NCBI RefSeq assembly: GCF_030064165.1
Contig: NZ_CP125947.1
Coordinates: 372,001 to 436,000, forward strand
Length of the DNA stretch: 64,000 nt
Direction: 5' to 3'
Source: Comamonas resistens
GTDB lineage: Bacteria > Pseudomonadota > Gammaproteobacteria > Burkholderiales > Burkholderiaceae_C
Part shown: in pieces, positions 37,991 through 47,554 of the stretch
How the letters are laid out: each line of letters opens with the position of its first letter
Numbering within the stretch: the stretch's first letter is position 1
Notes under the pieces: model-generated
What the model saw: only the letters and a program-made list of their open reading frames with translations
What the model was told of the DNA's origin: nothing
Database searches by the model: none
Translations under genes and position numbers: made by a program

Positions 37991-38941
37991 ATGCCAGCAA
38001 TTTCACAGGCCTTTCGATGTTTTGACGAGGTGGCGCGCCGTGGCTCGGTGCGTAAGGCCTCCGCAACGCTGTATCTGACGGCGGCCGCGGTCAACCAGCA
38101 GATTCTGAATCTGGAGGCGCAAGTGGGCCTGCCGTTGTTCGACCGGCTGCCCAGGGGCATGCAGCTGACGGCGGCGGGTGAGATCGTGCTGGCGGCCGTG
38201 CGGCGCAGCCAGCGCGACTTCGATAATGCGCTGGCCCAGGTAGAGGATTTGCAGGCCCTGCGCCGCGGCCATGTGAGCGTAGGCGTCTCGCATGCCACGG
38301 CCGAATACCTCGTGCCCCAGGTGATCGCGGCCATGCACGGCCGCTATCCGGACATCACCTTCAGCGTGCGTGCCGGCATCGGAGAAGAGCTGCTGCGCGG
38401 CGTGGCGCAGGGCGAGATCGACGTGGCCTACTGCCTGCGGCGCACGCCTCCCGCGGGCGTGGAGGAAATGCGCTCCTGGTCTCAGCCGCTGGGCGTGGTG
38501 ATGGCGCCGGACCATCCGCTGCGCACGCGGCCACGTCTGCTGCGCCTGCGTGACTGCCTGGCCTATCCACTGATCCTGATGGCGCCCGATATGGAGCTGC
38601 GCAGCATGCTGGAGCGCCTGGACGGCGGTGCGCTGGGGCAGACGCGGCCGCTGGTGGAAACCAGCTCCGTGCCCATGGCCCGGCGGCTGGTGGCGCGCAG
38701 CGCGGCGCTGGGCTTCATGGTGCCGGACAACGTGGCCGAGGACGTGGCGGCCGGGCGCCTGATCTGGCGCATGCTGCATGACACTGGAGCGCAGCTGCAC
38801 AGCTGCGCCTACCAGCGCACGGGCTACGCCATGGCTGCAGCCATGGAGATGTTTCTGACGGAACTGGAGCACGCGGCAGACGAGCTGAAGGCACGCTTTG
38901 AAACCGGGGTGTCGTGGTCGCTGGGCGATCTGGCTGTCTGA
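37991..38941 (+). CDS. LysR-family transcriptional regulator
   Basis: A 316-aa regulator. The N-terminal winged helix (ISQAFRCFDEVARRGSVRKASATLYLTAAAVNQQI, residues 4-38) is typical of LysR, followed by LPLFDRLPRGMQLT and a periplasmic-binding-like effector domain (from about residue 90). It is transcribed away from the arylsulfotransferase/Bug operon across 112 bases, the classic arrangement for control of the neighbouring operon. ATG 37991 fits the family start; a TTG two codons earlier is also open. Confidence 0.93.
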   Translation: MPAISQAFRCFDEVARRGSVRKASATLYLTAAAVNQQILNLEAQVGLPLFDRLPRGMQLTAAGEIVLAAVRRSQRDFDNALAQVEDLQALRRGHVSVGVSHATAEYLVPQVIAAMHGRYPDITFSVRAGIGEELLRGVAQGEIDVAYCLRRTPPAGVEEMRSWSQPLGVVMAPDHPLRTRPRLLRLRDCLAYPLILMAPDMELRSMLERLDGGALGQTRPLVETSSVPMARRLVARSAALGFMVPDNVAEDVAAGRLIWRMLHDTGAQLHSCAYQRTGYAMAAAMEMFLTELEHAADELKARFETGVSWSLGDLAV

Positions 38942-38980
38942 CCATCAGCGACTCCCGGGGCGTAGCCCCAGGGCAGGGCG

Positions 38981-39000
38981 AGCGGCCCTTGCAGGCCGCT
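38981..39000. terminator. Hairpin between convergent LysR and tgt genes
   Basis: AGCGGCC pairs with GGCCGCT (7 bp, loop of 6). A second hairpin GGGGC/GCCCC lies at about 38957-38969. Neither has a T-run. Confidence 0.4.
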
Positions 39001-39003
39001 GCC

Positions 39004-40263
<1,260 letters not shown>

Positions 40264-40298
40264 CTACACTGCAGAGGTTGGACAACAAGGAGAGCCTG

Positions 40299-40766
40299 AT
40301 GGTCAAAATCATGATTGCGGTGGATGGTTCCGAAGCTGCTCTGGAGGGGGTGCGCCATGGCATCAAGCTCATGCAGCAAGGGCTGGATGCTCACTTTGTC
40401 ATCGCTCATGTGCAGAAAGAAGCGTCGCTGCTGGAGCTGGCGACCACCGATTCGGATCTGATTGCCAACGCCAGCATAGAAGCAGGCATGGACCTGATCG
40501 CCCCGGCGCAGGAATTGCTCAAGGCTGCAGGCGCGCCTTACGAGGTGGAGATCAGCCTGGGTGAGCCAGGCAATACCTTGATCGATATTGCGCAGAGCAC
40601 AGAGTGCGACCAGATCATCATCGGTGCCACGGGCCAGGGCGGTCTGGGCAGCATTCTCATCGGCTCGGTATCCCGGGAGGTGGCCAGACACAGCCGCCTG
40701 CCGGTGACGATTGTGAAACTGCCCGAAGTCGTCGAGGCTACAGATAGCGAGGAAGAGGAATCCTGA
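40299..40766 (+). CDS. Universal stress protein (UspA family)
   Basis: A 155-aa single-domain UspA protein. The start MVKIMIAVDGSEAA is standard. The ATP-binding motif near the C-terminus, GATGQGGLGSILIGSVS, fits G-2x-G-9x-G(S/T), so it is the nucleotide-binding type. ATG 40299 has AAGGAGAGCC upstream; the open frame to 40227 lacks homology. A short palindromic element (40771-40799) follows the gene. Confidence 0.93.
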   Translation: MVKIMIAVDGSEAALEGVRHGIKLMQQGLDAHFVIAHVQKEASLLELATTDSDLIANASIEAGMDLIAPAQELLKAAGAPYEVEISLGEPGNTLIDIAQSTECDQIIIGATGQGGLGSILIGSVSREVARHSRLPVTIVKLPEVVEATDSEEEES

Positions 40767-40770
40767 AACG

Positions 40771-40799
40771 ATAGCTGCTGGCGCAATCAGGCATTGCGC
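40771..40799. repeat. Family B-related stem-loop downstream of usp gene
   Basis: GATAGCTGCTGGCGC resembles the family B arm. GCGCAAT (40781-40787) pairs perfectly with ATTGCGC (40793-40799) and a TGTTTTTG lies just beyond, so it may also terminate transcription. Confidence 0.55.
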
Positions 40800-40817
40800 T
40801 AAATGTGTTTTTGATGA

Positions 40818-41249
40818 CTATGCTGCCCGGCGTTGCTGGGCAGATTCGCGGTGCTGCCAGCTGCTGTGGCCGCCCGGCTTGCGTGCATTCATCTTGCCGT
40901 GCGGAATATGGGCCAGCCGCATCAGCAGCCAGCGGCAGTAACCCTGCACGCGCAGGCATTTGTTGAGTTCTTCCTCGGGCAGCGGACCGGAGACCACGAC
41001 CAGCCGGTCTGCTTCATCCCAGTCGCCCGCCATGCGCAGGCGCCGCTGCGTTCCCATGGCCCAGGCGTTGATACGCGTGGGATGGCCATGCTGGTAAATA
41101 CGGCCCGTGACGCGGTCGAAGGCAATGGCTATGAGCTCGCTCTTGAGGCGATAGGGCCGCTCTCCGGTGATGGCATTGGGCGCATCACGCAGGTCGTACA
41201 GGTAGTAGTGCCCCGATCTGAGCTGATATCGCAGATGCAGTAAATCCAT
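40818..41249 (-). CDS. Hypothetical protein
   Basis: A 143-aa soluble protein that I do not recognise. It contains YYLYDLRDAPNAITGERPYRLKS and LIAIAFDRVTGRIYQHGHPTRI in the first half, and a basic C-terminus (KMNARKPGGHSSW, RESAQQRRAA). There is no signal peptide or membrane helix. The codon use is like that of the neighbours, and the frame lies between two genes without overlap, so it is probably real. It could be a single-gene unit, since the MarR gene on the same strand ends 86 bases upstream of its start. Confidence 0.6.
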   Translation of the reverse strand: MDLLHLRYQLRSGHYYLYDLRDAPNAITGERPYRLKSELIAIAFDRVTGRIYQHGHPTRINAWAMGTQRRLRMAGDWDEADRLVVVSGPLPEEELNKCLRVQGYCRWLLMRLAHIPHGKMNARKPGGHSSWQHRESAQQRRAA

Positions 41250-41335
41250 GAACCATGCCCTTCAAAGCGTGTGCCACGCAGGACTGCGTGCTGGGCATTC
41301 TCCACGAAATGATGGGCAAATGGTGGTTTTCAGGC

Positions 41336-41851
41336 TCAGGCGTCTTCTGCGGGGCTGAGCACCAGTCGCAGCTTGCCCAACTGCTCGTACAGATCCTGGG
41401 CGTTGTCCTGGCCCAGTGGGCCCAGCAATTGTTCGAGCCAACGCTCATGGGCGACAGCCATGGCCTTGAACTGCTTTTTGCCTGCGCGAGTCAGCCGCAC
41501 GATCATGGAGCGGCGGTCTTCCTCGTCGGCCACGCGCTCCACCCAGCCCTCGGCCTCCAGCTGATCGGTCAGTCCCGTCACATTGCCGCCCGTCACCATC
41601 AGATATTCGGACAGCGTTTTCATGCGCAACCCTTTGGGAAAGCGGCTGAGCTGCGCCAGATAGTCGAAGCGCGGCAAGGTGGTGCCGAATTCATTGCGCA
41701 GCTGGGTGCGGATCACCTGTTCGATCTGCGTGCTGCAGGTCAGCAGGCGCAGCCACAGGCGTACAGCCTGATGCTCGTCATGAGACAGACCAGCCTCCCT
41801 TCCCAGGGCTTCTGGCTGTGCAGCGGAAACGTCTGAATGGAATTTGTCCAT
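41336..41851 (-). CDS. MarR-family transcriptional regulator
   Basis: A 171-aa winged-helix regulator. The MarR core is seen in GTTLPRFDYLAQLSRFPKGLRMKTLSEYLMVTGGNVTGLTDQLEAEGWVERV, with the wing DEEDRRSMIVRLTRAG. The start is uncertain: ATG 41851 (MDKFHSD), 41875 and 41920 are all in frame. It is divergent from the aromatic-CoA catabolic operon. MarR proteins next to CoA-ligase pathways often respond to the aryl-CoA, so repression relieved by the CoA thioester is the likely control; this is an inference. Confidence 0.88.
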   Translation of the reverse strand: MDKFHSDVSAAQPEALGREAGLSHDEHQAVRLWLRLLTCSTQIEQVIRTQLRNEFGTTLPRFDYLAQLSRFPKGLRMKTLSEYLMVTGGNVTGLTDQLEAEGWVERVADEEDRRSMIVRLTRAGKKQFKAMAVAHERWLEQLLGPLGQDNAQDLYEQLGKLRLVLSPAEDA

Positions 41852-41904
41852 GGCATGAAGGGTGCACCCACCCATGTGTTTTTGCTTCAGGGTTAGGCCC
41901 GATT

Positions 41905-41960
41905 TTAGTGAAAAATTCATGCATTAATAATTTAGATATAAAGTAATTTTCAACGAGCCA
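41905..41960. promoter_or_regulatory. AT-rich divergent promoter with candidate MarR operator
   Basis: This stretch stands out from the GC-rich surroundings. It holds the near-palindrome TTTAGATATAAA (41931-41942, 10 of 12 symmetric) inside an outer inverted repeat TGAAAAATT (41909-41917) / AATTTTCA (41945-41952). The location between the MarR gene and its presumed target fits an operator. Confidence 0.4.
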
Positions 41961-41976
41961 GAACTGGATCTCCGAG

Positions 41977-44301
41977 ATGAAAATCGTCTGCATAGGTGGC
42001 GGCCCCGCCGGTCTGTATTTCGCGCTGCTGATGAAGCAGCTGAACGCGGCGCACGATGTCACCGTCGTGGAGCGCAACAAGCCCTACGACACCTTTGGCT
42101 GGGGCGTGGTGTTCTCCGATGCGACCATGGACAATATGCGCGAGTGGGACCCGGTGACGGCCGCGCAGATCGAGGAGGCCTTCAACCACTGGGACGACAT
42201 CGAGCTGCTGTTCAAGGGCCGCCGGATCCGCTCGGGCGGCCACGGCTTCGTGGGCATAGGCCGCAAGCACCTGCTCAACATCCTGCAGGCGCGCTGCGAG
42301 CAGCTCGGCGTGAAGCTGGTGTTCGAGACCGAGGTACAGTCCGACGAGGACTATGTGGATGCCGACCTGGTCATTGCCAGCGACGGCGTGAACTCGCGCA
42401 TCCGCACCAAGTACGCCGACACCTTCAGGCCCGACATTGTCACGCGTCCCAACCGCTTCATCTGGCTGGGCACGAACAAGGTCTACGAGGCCTTCACCTT
42501 CGACTTCGTGCGCACCGAGCACGGCTGGTTCCAGGCCCACATCTACAAGTTCGACGACAAGACCTCGACCTTCATCGTCGAGACCACCGAGGACACCTGG
42601 AAGGCCAGCGGACTGGACCAGGCCGACCAGCAGCAGTCCATAGACTTCTGCGAAAGGATCTTCGCGGACAACCTGCAGGGCGAGAAGCTCATGACCAATG
42701 CGCGCCACCTGCGGGGCTCGGCGTGGATCAACTTCCAGCGCGTGGTCTGCGAGCAATGGTGGCTCAGGAACGCCAAGGGCAGCCATGTGGTGCTGATGGG
42801 TGATGCCGTGCACACGGCGCATTTCGCGATTGGCTCGGGCACCAAGCTGGCCATCGAGGATGCGATCGAGCTGGCGCGCCAGTTCAAGCTGCTGGGCAAT
42901 GTGTCGGGCGATGGGCGCGAGCATATCCCCGAGGTGCTGGCAGCCTATCAGGAGGCGCGCCGCGTGGAGACGCTGCGCATCCAGAACGCGGCCTGGAACG
43001 CCATGGAGTGGTTCGAGGTCTGCGGCCAGCGCTACTGCGACCATCTGGAGCCGGAGCAGTTCATGTACTCCATGCTTACGCGCAGCCAGCGCATCAGCCA
43101 CGAGAACCTGCGCCTGCGCGATGCGGGCTGGCTGGGCGGTTACGAGCAGTGGCTGGCGCAGAAGAATGGCGTGCAGGTCGAGGGCAAGGCGCCGCCGCCC
43201 ATGTTCCTGCCCTACCGGCTGCGCGGCCTCACGCTCAAGAACCGCATCGTGGTCTCGCCCATGGCCCAGTACTCGGCCGTGGACGGCGTGCCCGGCGACT
43301 ATCACCTGGTGCATCTGGGCGCGCGCGCCCTGGGCGGTGCGGGCCTGGTGTTTGCCGAGATGGCCTGCGTGAGCCCCGAGGGCCGCATCACCCCGGGCTG
43401 CCCGGGCACCTACAGCGAGGCGCAGAAGGCGGCTTGGAAGCGCATCGCCGACTGGATCCATGCTCACACCGACGCCAAGTTCGCCATGCAGATCGGCCAT
43501 GCGGGCGCCAAGGCCTCGACGCGCGTGGCCTGGGAGGGCACCGACCTGCCGCTGGAGGAGGGCAACTGGCCCATCATCTCGGCCTCGCCCCAGCAATACC
43601 TGGAGGGCGTGAGCCAGATCTCCAGGCAGATGACGCGCGCCGACATGAACGAAGTCAAGGCCCAGTTCGTGCACGGCGCGCAGATGGCAGCCGACATCGG
43701 CGCCGACTGGCTGGAGCTGCACTGCGCCCACGGCTACCTGCTGTCGGCCTTTATCTCGCCGCTGACCAACCACCGCGACGACGAATACGGCGGCAGCCTG
43801 GAAAACCGCCTGCGCTACCCGCTGGAAGTGTTCCGGGCCGTGCGCGCCGCCTGGCCCGAGGACAAGCCCATGTCCGTGCGCATCTCGGCCCATGACTGGG
43901 TGCCGGGCGGCATCACGCCGGACGATGCGGTGCAGATCGCCAAGGCCTTCAAGGCCGCGGGAGCGGACCTGATCGACTGCTCGTCGGGCCAGGTCAGCAA
44001 GCAGGAAAAGCCGGTCTACGGCCGCATGTTCCAGACGCCGTTCGCCGACCGCGTGCGCCAGGAGGCCGGCATTGCCACCATGGCCGTGGGTGCGATCAGC
44101 GAGGCCGACCACGCCAACTCCATCATTGCGGCCGGCCGCGCCGACCTGTGCGCCGTGGCGCGGCCGCATCTGGCCAATCCGGCCTGGACGCTGACCGAAG
44201 CGGCCAAGATTGGCTACACGCCCATTGTCTGGCCCAAGCAATATTTCCAGGGCAAGCGCCAGATGGAAACTTTGTTCGAGCGTGAAAAGGCCTTGAAATG
44301 A
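41977..44301 (+). CDS. Fused FAD monooxygenase / old-yellow-enzyme reductase, probable 2-aminobenzoyl-CoA monooxygenase/reductase
   Basis: A 774-aa fusion. Residues 1-390 form a class A flavin hydroxylase with the FAD motif [14 protein letters not shown] and the second FAD segment [22 protein letters not shown]. Residues about 405-760 form an old-yellow-enzyme FMN barrel ([55 protein letters not shown]). This two-flavin layout is that of 2-aminobenzoyl-CoA monooxygenase/reductase of Azoarcus, which hydroxylates and then reduces the ring; salicylyl-CoA 5-hydroxylase is the main alternative name. The downstream CoA ligase and beta-oxidation genes support an aryl-CoA substrate. It is the first gene of the operon. 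Confidence 0.88.
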   Translation: MKIVCIGGGPAGLYFALLMKQLNAAHDVTVVERNKPYDTFGWGVVFSDATMDNMREWDPVTAAQIEEAFNHWDDIELLFKGRRIRSGGHGFVGIGRKHLLNILQARCEQLGVKLVFETEVQSDEDYVDADLVIASDGVNSRIRTKYADTFRPDIVTRPNRFIWLGTNKVYEAFTFDFVRTEHGWFQAHIYKFDDKTSTFIVETTEDTWKASGLDQADQQQSIDFCERIFADNLQGEKLMTNARHLRGSAWINFQRVVCEQWWLRNAKGSHVVLMGDAVHTAHFAIGSGTKLAIEDAIELARQFKLLGNVSGDGREHIPEVLAAYQEARRVETLRIQNAAWNAMEWFEVCGQRYCDHLEPEQFMYSMLTRSQRISHENLRLRDAGWLGGYEQWLAQKNGVQVEGKAPPPMFLPYRLRGLTLKNRIVVSPMAQYSAVDGVPGDYHLVHLGARALGGAGLVFAEMACVSPEGRITPGCPGTYSEAQKAAWKRIADWIHAHTDAKFAMQIGHAGAKASTRVAWEGTDLPLEEGNWPIISASPQQYLEGVSQISRQMTRADMNEVKAQFVHGAQMAADIGADWLELHCAHGYLLSAFISPLTNHRDDEYGGSLENRLRYPLEVFRAVRAAWPEDKPMSVRISAHDWVPGGITPDDAVQIAKAFKAAGADLIDCSSGQVSKQEKPVYGRMFQTPFADRVRQEAGIATMAVGAISEADHANSIIAAGRADLCAVARPHLANPAWTLTEAAKIGYTPIVWPKQYFQGKRQMETLFEREKALK

Positions 44302-44302
44302 A

Positions 44303-44403
44303 ACACCCCCTGAGTCGCTTCGCGCCTTCCCCCTCTCTCGCTTCGCGGGAGGGGGACGATACCTTCGCTGCGAGGCGGCTCTTGCTCGGTATCTCTGGCT
44401 TGG
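44303..44403 (+). repeat. GC-rich post-stop repeat (family A), copy 3
   Basis: It begins CACCCCCTGAGTCGC four bases after the TGA of the monooxygenase gene. Two stems are visible, TCGCTTCGCG and CCCCCTCTCTCGCTTCGCGG/GGGG, and the end is TTGCTCGG...CTTGG. It separates cistrons 1 and 2 of the catabolic operon. Confidence 0.85.
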
Positions 44404-44436
44404 AGCGCGCCAGTTTCATGCGCTATGGAGAACTCG

Positions 44437-45204
44437 ATGACGCGCGATTTGAATGATCAACATGCGCTGGTGACCGGCGCCGGCCAGGGCATAGGCGAGG
44501 CCATCGCACGCCAGCTGCTGGCGCGCGGTGCCAGGGTCACGGTGCTGGGGCGCAGGGCCGGGACGCTGCAACAGCTGGTGGACGAGTTCCCCGGCCTATG
44601 CCACATGGAACTTGCCGATGTGGCCGATGAATCCCAGGTCAAAACCGCTTTTGCGCAGGCTGCATCTGCGCTGGGTGCTATCGATATTCTGGTCAACAAC
44701 GCGGGCCAGGCACAGAGCGCGCCGTTTCTGAAAATGGACGCGGCGCTGTGGCAGAACATGCTGGCCGTCAACCTCACGGGAACCATGCTGTGCATACAGC
44801 AGGTGCTGCCCGTCATGGTGGAGCGCGGTCGCGGGCGCATCGTCAACGTGGCCAGCACCGCGGGGCTCAAAGGCTATCCCTATGTGGCGGCCTATTGCGC
44901 GGCCAAGCATGGTGTGGTGGGCCTGACGCGCGCGCTGGCGCTGGAGCTGGCGAGCAAGGGCGTCACAGTCAACGCCGTCTGCCCCGGCTATACCGAAACC
45001 GAGATCGTGCGCGAGAGCATTGCGCGCGTGGTGGCCAAGACCGGCCGTACGCCCGAGCAGGCCATGGCCGAATTCGTCAAGGGCAACCCGCAGGGCCGGC
45101 TGGTCCAGCCGCAGGAAGTTGCCGATGCCGTGCTGTGGCTCTGCGGTCCGGGCGCGGGGGCGATTACCGGCCAGGCCATAGCCGTAGCCGGCGGCGAAGT
45201 GTGA
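44437..45204 (+). CDS. SDR-family dehydrogenase (3-hydroxyacyl-CoA dehydrogenase-like)
   Basis: A 255-aa short-chain dehydrogenase. The cofactor motif is TGAGQGIG near residue 12, NNAG lies near 88, the catalytic Ser is in VNVASTAG, and the YxxxK pair is YCAAK near 152. This makes an active NAD(P)-dependent alcohol/ketone oxidoreductase likely. In the anthranilate-CoA cluster such an enzyme would oxidise a 3-hydroxyacyl-CoA intermediate. ATG 44437 has GGAG at 44428-44431; ATG 44425 is the alternative. Repeat copies lie on both sides. Confidence 0.9.
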   Translation: MTRDLNDQHALVTGAGQGIGEAIARQLLARGARVTVLGRRAGTLQQLVDEFPGLCHMELADVADESQVKTAFAQAASALGAIDILVNNAGQAQSAPFLKMDAALWQNMLAVNLTGTMLCIQQVLPVMVERGRGRIVNVASTAGLKGYPYVAAYCAAKHGVVGLTRALALELASKGVTVNAVCPGYTETEIVRESIARVVAKTGRTPEQAMAEFVKGNPQGRLVQPQEVADAVLWLCGPGAGAITGQAIAVAGGEV

Positions 45205-45205
45205 T

Positions 45206-45300
45206 GCACCCCCTGAGCCGCTACGCGGCTTCCCCCTGGAAGGGGGACGGCGCCTTCGCAGCGGAGCGGCCCTTGCTCGGCGCCACTGGCTTGGGCTGGG
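45206..45300 (+). repeat. GC-rich post-stop repeat (family A), copy 4
   Basis: It begins GCACCCCCTGAGCCGC just after the SDR stop. Clear stems are GCCGC/GCGGC and TCCCCCT/AGGGGGA, followed by CGCAGCGGAGCGGCCC and TTGCTCGGCG. Confidence 0.88.
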
Positions 45301-45354
45301 GTGGCTTGAGAGACAGTGCCTTGGATGACTTATTCAATGGAGAGCGAGACCAAG

Positions 45355-46209
45355 ATGAGTGAATACGCAATCGATCCCGCGCTGGTGGCGGGCAACCATC
45401 AGTATCTGGCCGGCTACGAGGCCCGGCATTTCCTGTGGCAGGTGACGGACGGCGTGGCCACGATCACGCTCAATCGGCCCGAGCGCAAGAACCCGCTGAC
45501 CTTCGACTCCTACGCCGAGCTGCGTGACCTGTTCCACAGGCTCAAATGGGCACAGGACGTGAAGGCCGTGGTACTGGTGGGCGCGGGCGGCAACTTCTGC
45601 TCGGGCGGCGACGTGCATGAAATCATCGGTCCGCTGGTGCAGCTCAAGGCGCCCGAGCTGCTGATGTTCACACGCATGACGGGCGAGCTGGTCAAGACCA
45701 TGCGCGCCTGCCCCCAGCCCATCATCGCGGCCGTGGACGGCGTCTGCGCGGGGGCCGGCGCCATCATGGCCATGGCCTCGGACATGCGCCTGGGCACGGC
45801 GCGCAGCAAGACGGCTTTTCTTTTCAACCGCGTGGGCCTGGCGGGCTGCGACATGGGGGCCTGCGCCATCCTGCCGCGCATCATCGGGCAGGGCCGCGCC
45901 AGCGAGCTGCTCTACACGGGCCGCAGCCTGGGCGGGGAAGAGGGCGAGCGCTGGGGCTTCTTCAACCGCCTGTGCGATCCCGAGGCCGTGCTGGATGAGG
46001 CGCGCAAGCTCGCGGCGGACCTAGCGGCCGGCCCCACGTTCGCCAACGGCATCACCAAGACCATGCTGCACCAGGAATGGGCCATGACCGTGGAGCAGGC
46101 CATAGAGGCCGAAGCCCAGGCCCAGGCCCTGTGCATGCTGACCCAGGACTACGGGCGCGCTTATCACGCGTTTGTCGCCAAGCAAAAACCTGAGTTCAAG
46201 GGGAACTGA
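45355..46209 (+). CDS. Enoyl-CoA hydratase/isomerase family protein
   Basis: A 284-aa crotonase. The oxyanion-hole segments are [13 protein letters not shown] near residue 41 and [13 protein letters not shown] near residue 80; a second helix segment [19 protein letters not shown] follows. Hydration of an unsaturated acyl-CoA or opening of a cyclic acyl-CoA is the likely reaction. Third gene of the catabolic operon. The start is chosen at ATG 45355 with GGAG at 45339-45342; two upstream ATGs are in frame but have no ribosome site. Confidence 0.9.
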   Translation: MSEYAIDPALVAGNHQYLAGYEARHFLWQVTDGVATITLNRPERKNPLTFDSYAELRDLFHRLKWAQDVKAVVLVGAGGNFCSGGDVHEIIGPLVQLKAPELLMFTRMTGELVKTMRACPQPIIAAVDGVCAGAGAIMAMASDMRLGTARSKTAFLFNRVGLAGCDMGACAILPRIIGQGRASELLYTGRSLGGEEGERWGFFNRLCDPEAVLDEARKLAADLAAGPTFANGITKTMLHQEWAMTVEQAIEAEAQAQALCMLTQDYGRAYHAFVAKQKPEFKGN

Positions 46210-46213
46210 AATG

Positions 46214-46320
46214 AAGCTCCCCCTGAGCCGCGGCACGGCTTCCCCCTCTCTCGCTTCGCGGGAGGGGGACGACGCCCTCGCTGCGGGGCGGCCCTTGCTT
46301 GGCGTCCCAGGCTTGGGCCG
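46214..46320 (+). repeat. GC-rich post-stop repeat (family A), copy 5
   Basis: It begins AGCTCCCCCTGAGCCGC four bases after the hydratase stop and shares TTCCCCCTCTCTCGCTTCGC with copy 3. It separates cistrons 3 and 4. Confidence 0.87.
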
Positions 46321-46370
46321 TGCCGGTTTGGCGAATCATTGAGTGATGCTTGGTATTACGGAGACTTGAA

Positions 46371-47543
46371 ATGGCAGATGAGAATTATCTGAAATGGCCG
46401 TTCTTTGAAGCCCGCCATGCGCAGCTGGCGCAGCAGCTCGACGCCTGGGCAGCGCAGCATATCGCCCACGATCACGGCCCCGATGTGGATGCCGAGTGCC
46501 GGCAACTGGTCAAGGCCCTGGGGGCGGGCGGCTGGCTGCGCCATGCGGTGGCCGGTGCCGAGTTCGGCGGCGCTGGCGAGGAGATCGACACGCGCTCCAT
46601 CTGCCTGATCCGCGAAACCCTGGCCCGCCACAGCGGCCTGGCCGACTTCGCCTTTGCCATGCAGGGCCTGGGCTCGGGAGCCATCAGCCTGGCCGGCACG
46701 CCCGGGCAGAAGCAGCGCTACCTCGGCAAGGTGGCGGCGGGCGAGGCGATCTCGGCCTTTGCGCTGTCCGAGCCCGAGGCGGGCTCCGATGTGGCGGCCA
46801 TGGCCTGCGAGGCCAGGCTTGAACGTGATGGTGAGGGCGACCACTATGTGATCAACGGCGAGAAGACCTGGATCTCCAACGGAGGCATTGCCGATTTTTA
46901 CGTGGTCTTTGTGCGCACGGGCGAGGCGCCAGGCTCGCGCGGCATCTCGGCGCTGATCGTCGATGCCGAAACGCCAGGCTTTGAGATCGCCGAGCGCATC
47001 AATGTGATCGCGCCGCACCCGCTGGCGCGGCTCAAGTTCACCCATTGCCGCGTGCCAGTGACGCAGCGCGTGGGTGCGGCCGGCGAGGGTTTCAAGGTGG
47101 CCATGCGTACGCTGGACGTGTTCCGTACCTCTGTGGCCGCAGCGGCCCTGGGCTTTGCGCGGCGTGCGCTCGACGAGGCGCTCAAGCGTGCCACCACGCG
47201 CAAGATGTTTCAGGGGGTGCTGGCGGACTTCCAGCTGACCCAGGCCAAGCTCGCGCAGATGGCCACGCAGATCGACAGCGCGGCCCTGCTAACCTACCGC
47301 GCCGCCTGGCAGCGCGACCAGGGCGAGAACGTGACGCGTGAGGCCGCCATGGCCAAGATGACGGCCACCGAGAACGCCCAGCAGGTCATAGACGCCGCCG
47401 TGCAGATCTGGGGCGGGCTGGGCGTGGTCAGCGAACAGCCCGTGGAGCGCCTGTACCGCGAGATTCGCGCGCTGCGCATCTACGAGGGCGCGACCGAGGT
47501 GCAGCAGCTCATCATCGCGCGCGAACTGCTCAAGAGCGTCTAG
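46371..47543 (+). CDS. Acyl-CoA dehydrogenase family protein
   Basis: A 390-aa flavin-dependent dehydrogenase. FAD-binding phrases are [15 protein letters not shown] and [19 protein letters not shown]. The C-terminal catalytic segment is [25 protein letters not shown], whose Glu sits in the usual YEG(A/T)xE block. It would oxidise a saturated acyl-CoA to the enoyl-CoA and so feed the hydratase. ATG 46371 has GGAG at 46360-46363. Only 11 bases separate it from the CoA-ligase gene. Confidence 0.93.
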   Translation: MADENYLKWPFFEARHAQLAQQLDAWAAQHIAHDHGPDVDAECRQLVKALGAGGWLRHAVAGAEFGGAGEEIDTRSICLIRETLARHSGLADFAFAMQGLGSGAISLAGTPGQKQRYLGKVAAGEAISAFALSEPEAGSDVAAMACEARLERDGEGDHYVINGEKTWISNGGIADFYVVFVRTGEAPGSRGISALIVDAETPGFEIAERINVIAPHPLARLKFTHCRVPVTQRVGAAGEGFKVAMRTLDVFRTSVAAAALGFARRALDEALKRATTRKMFQGVLADFQLTQAKLAQMATQIDSAALLTYRAAWQRDQGENVTREAAMAKMTATENAQQVIDAAVQIWGGLGVVSEQPVERLYREIRALRIYEGATEVQQLIIARELLKSV

Positions 47544-47554
47544 GAGAGCCAGCC

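Noticed and set aside
41950..44241. A 763-codon open frame on the minus strand
   Set aside because: Antisense of the two-flavin monooxygenase gene; no recognisable motif and typical GC-rich antisense composition.
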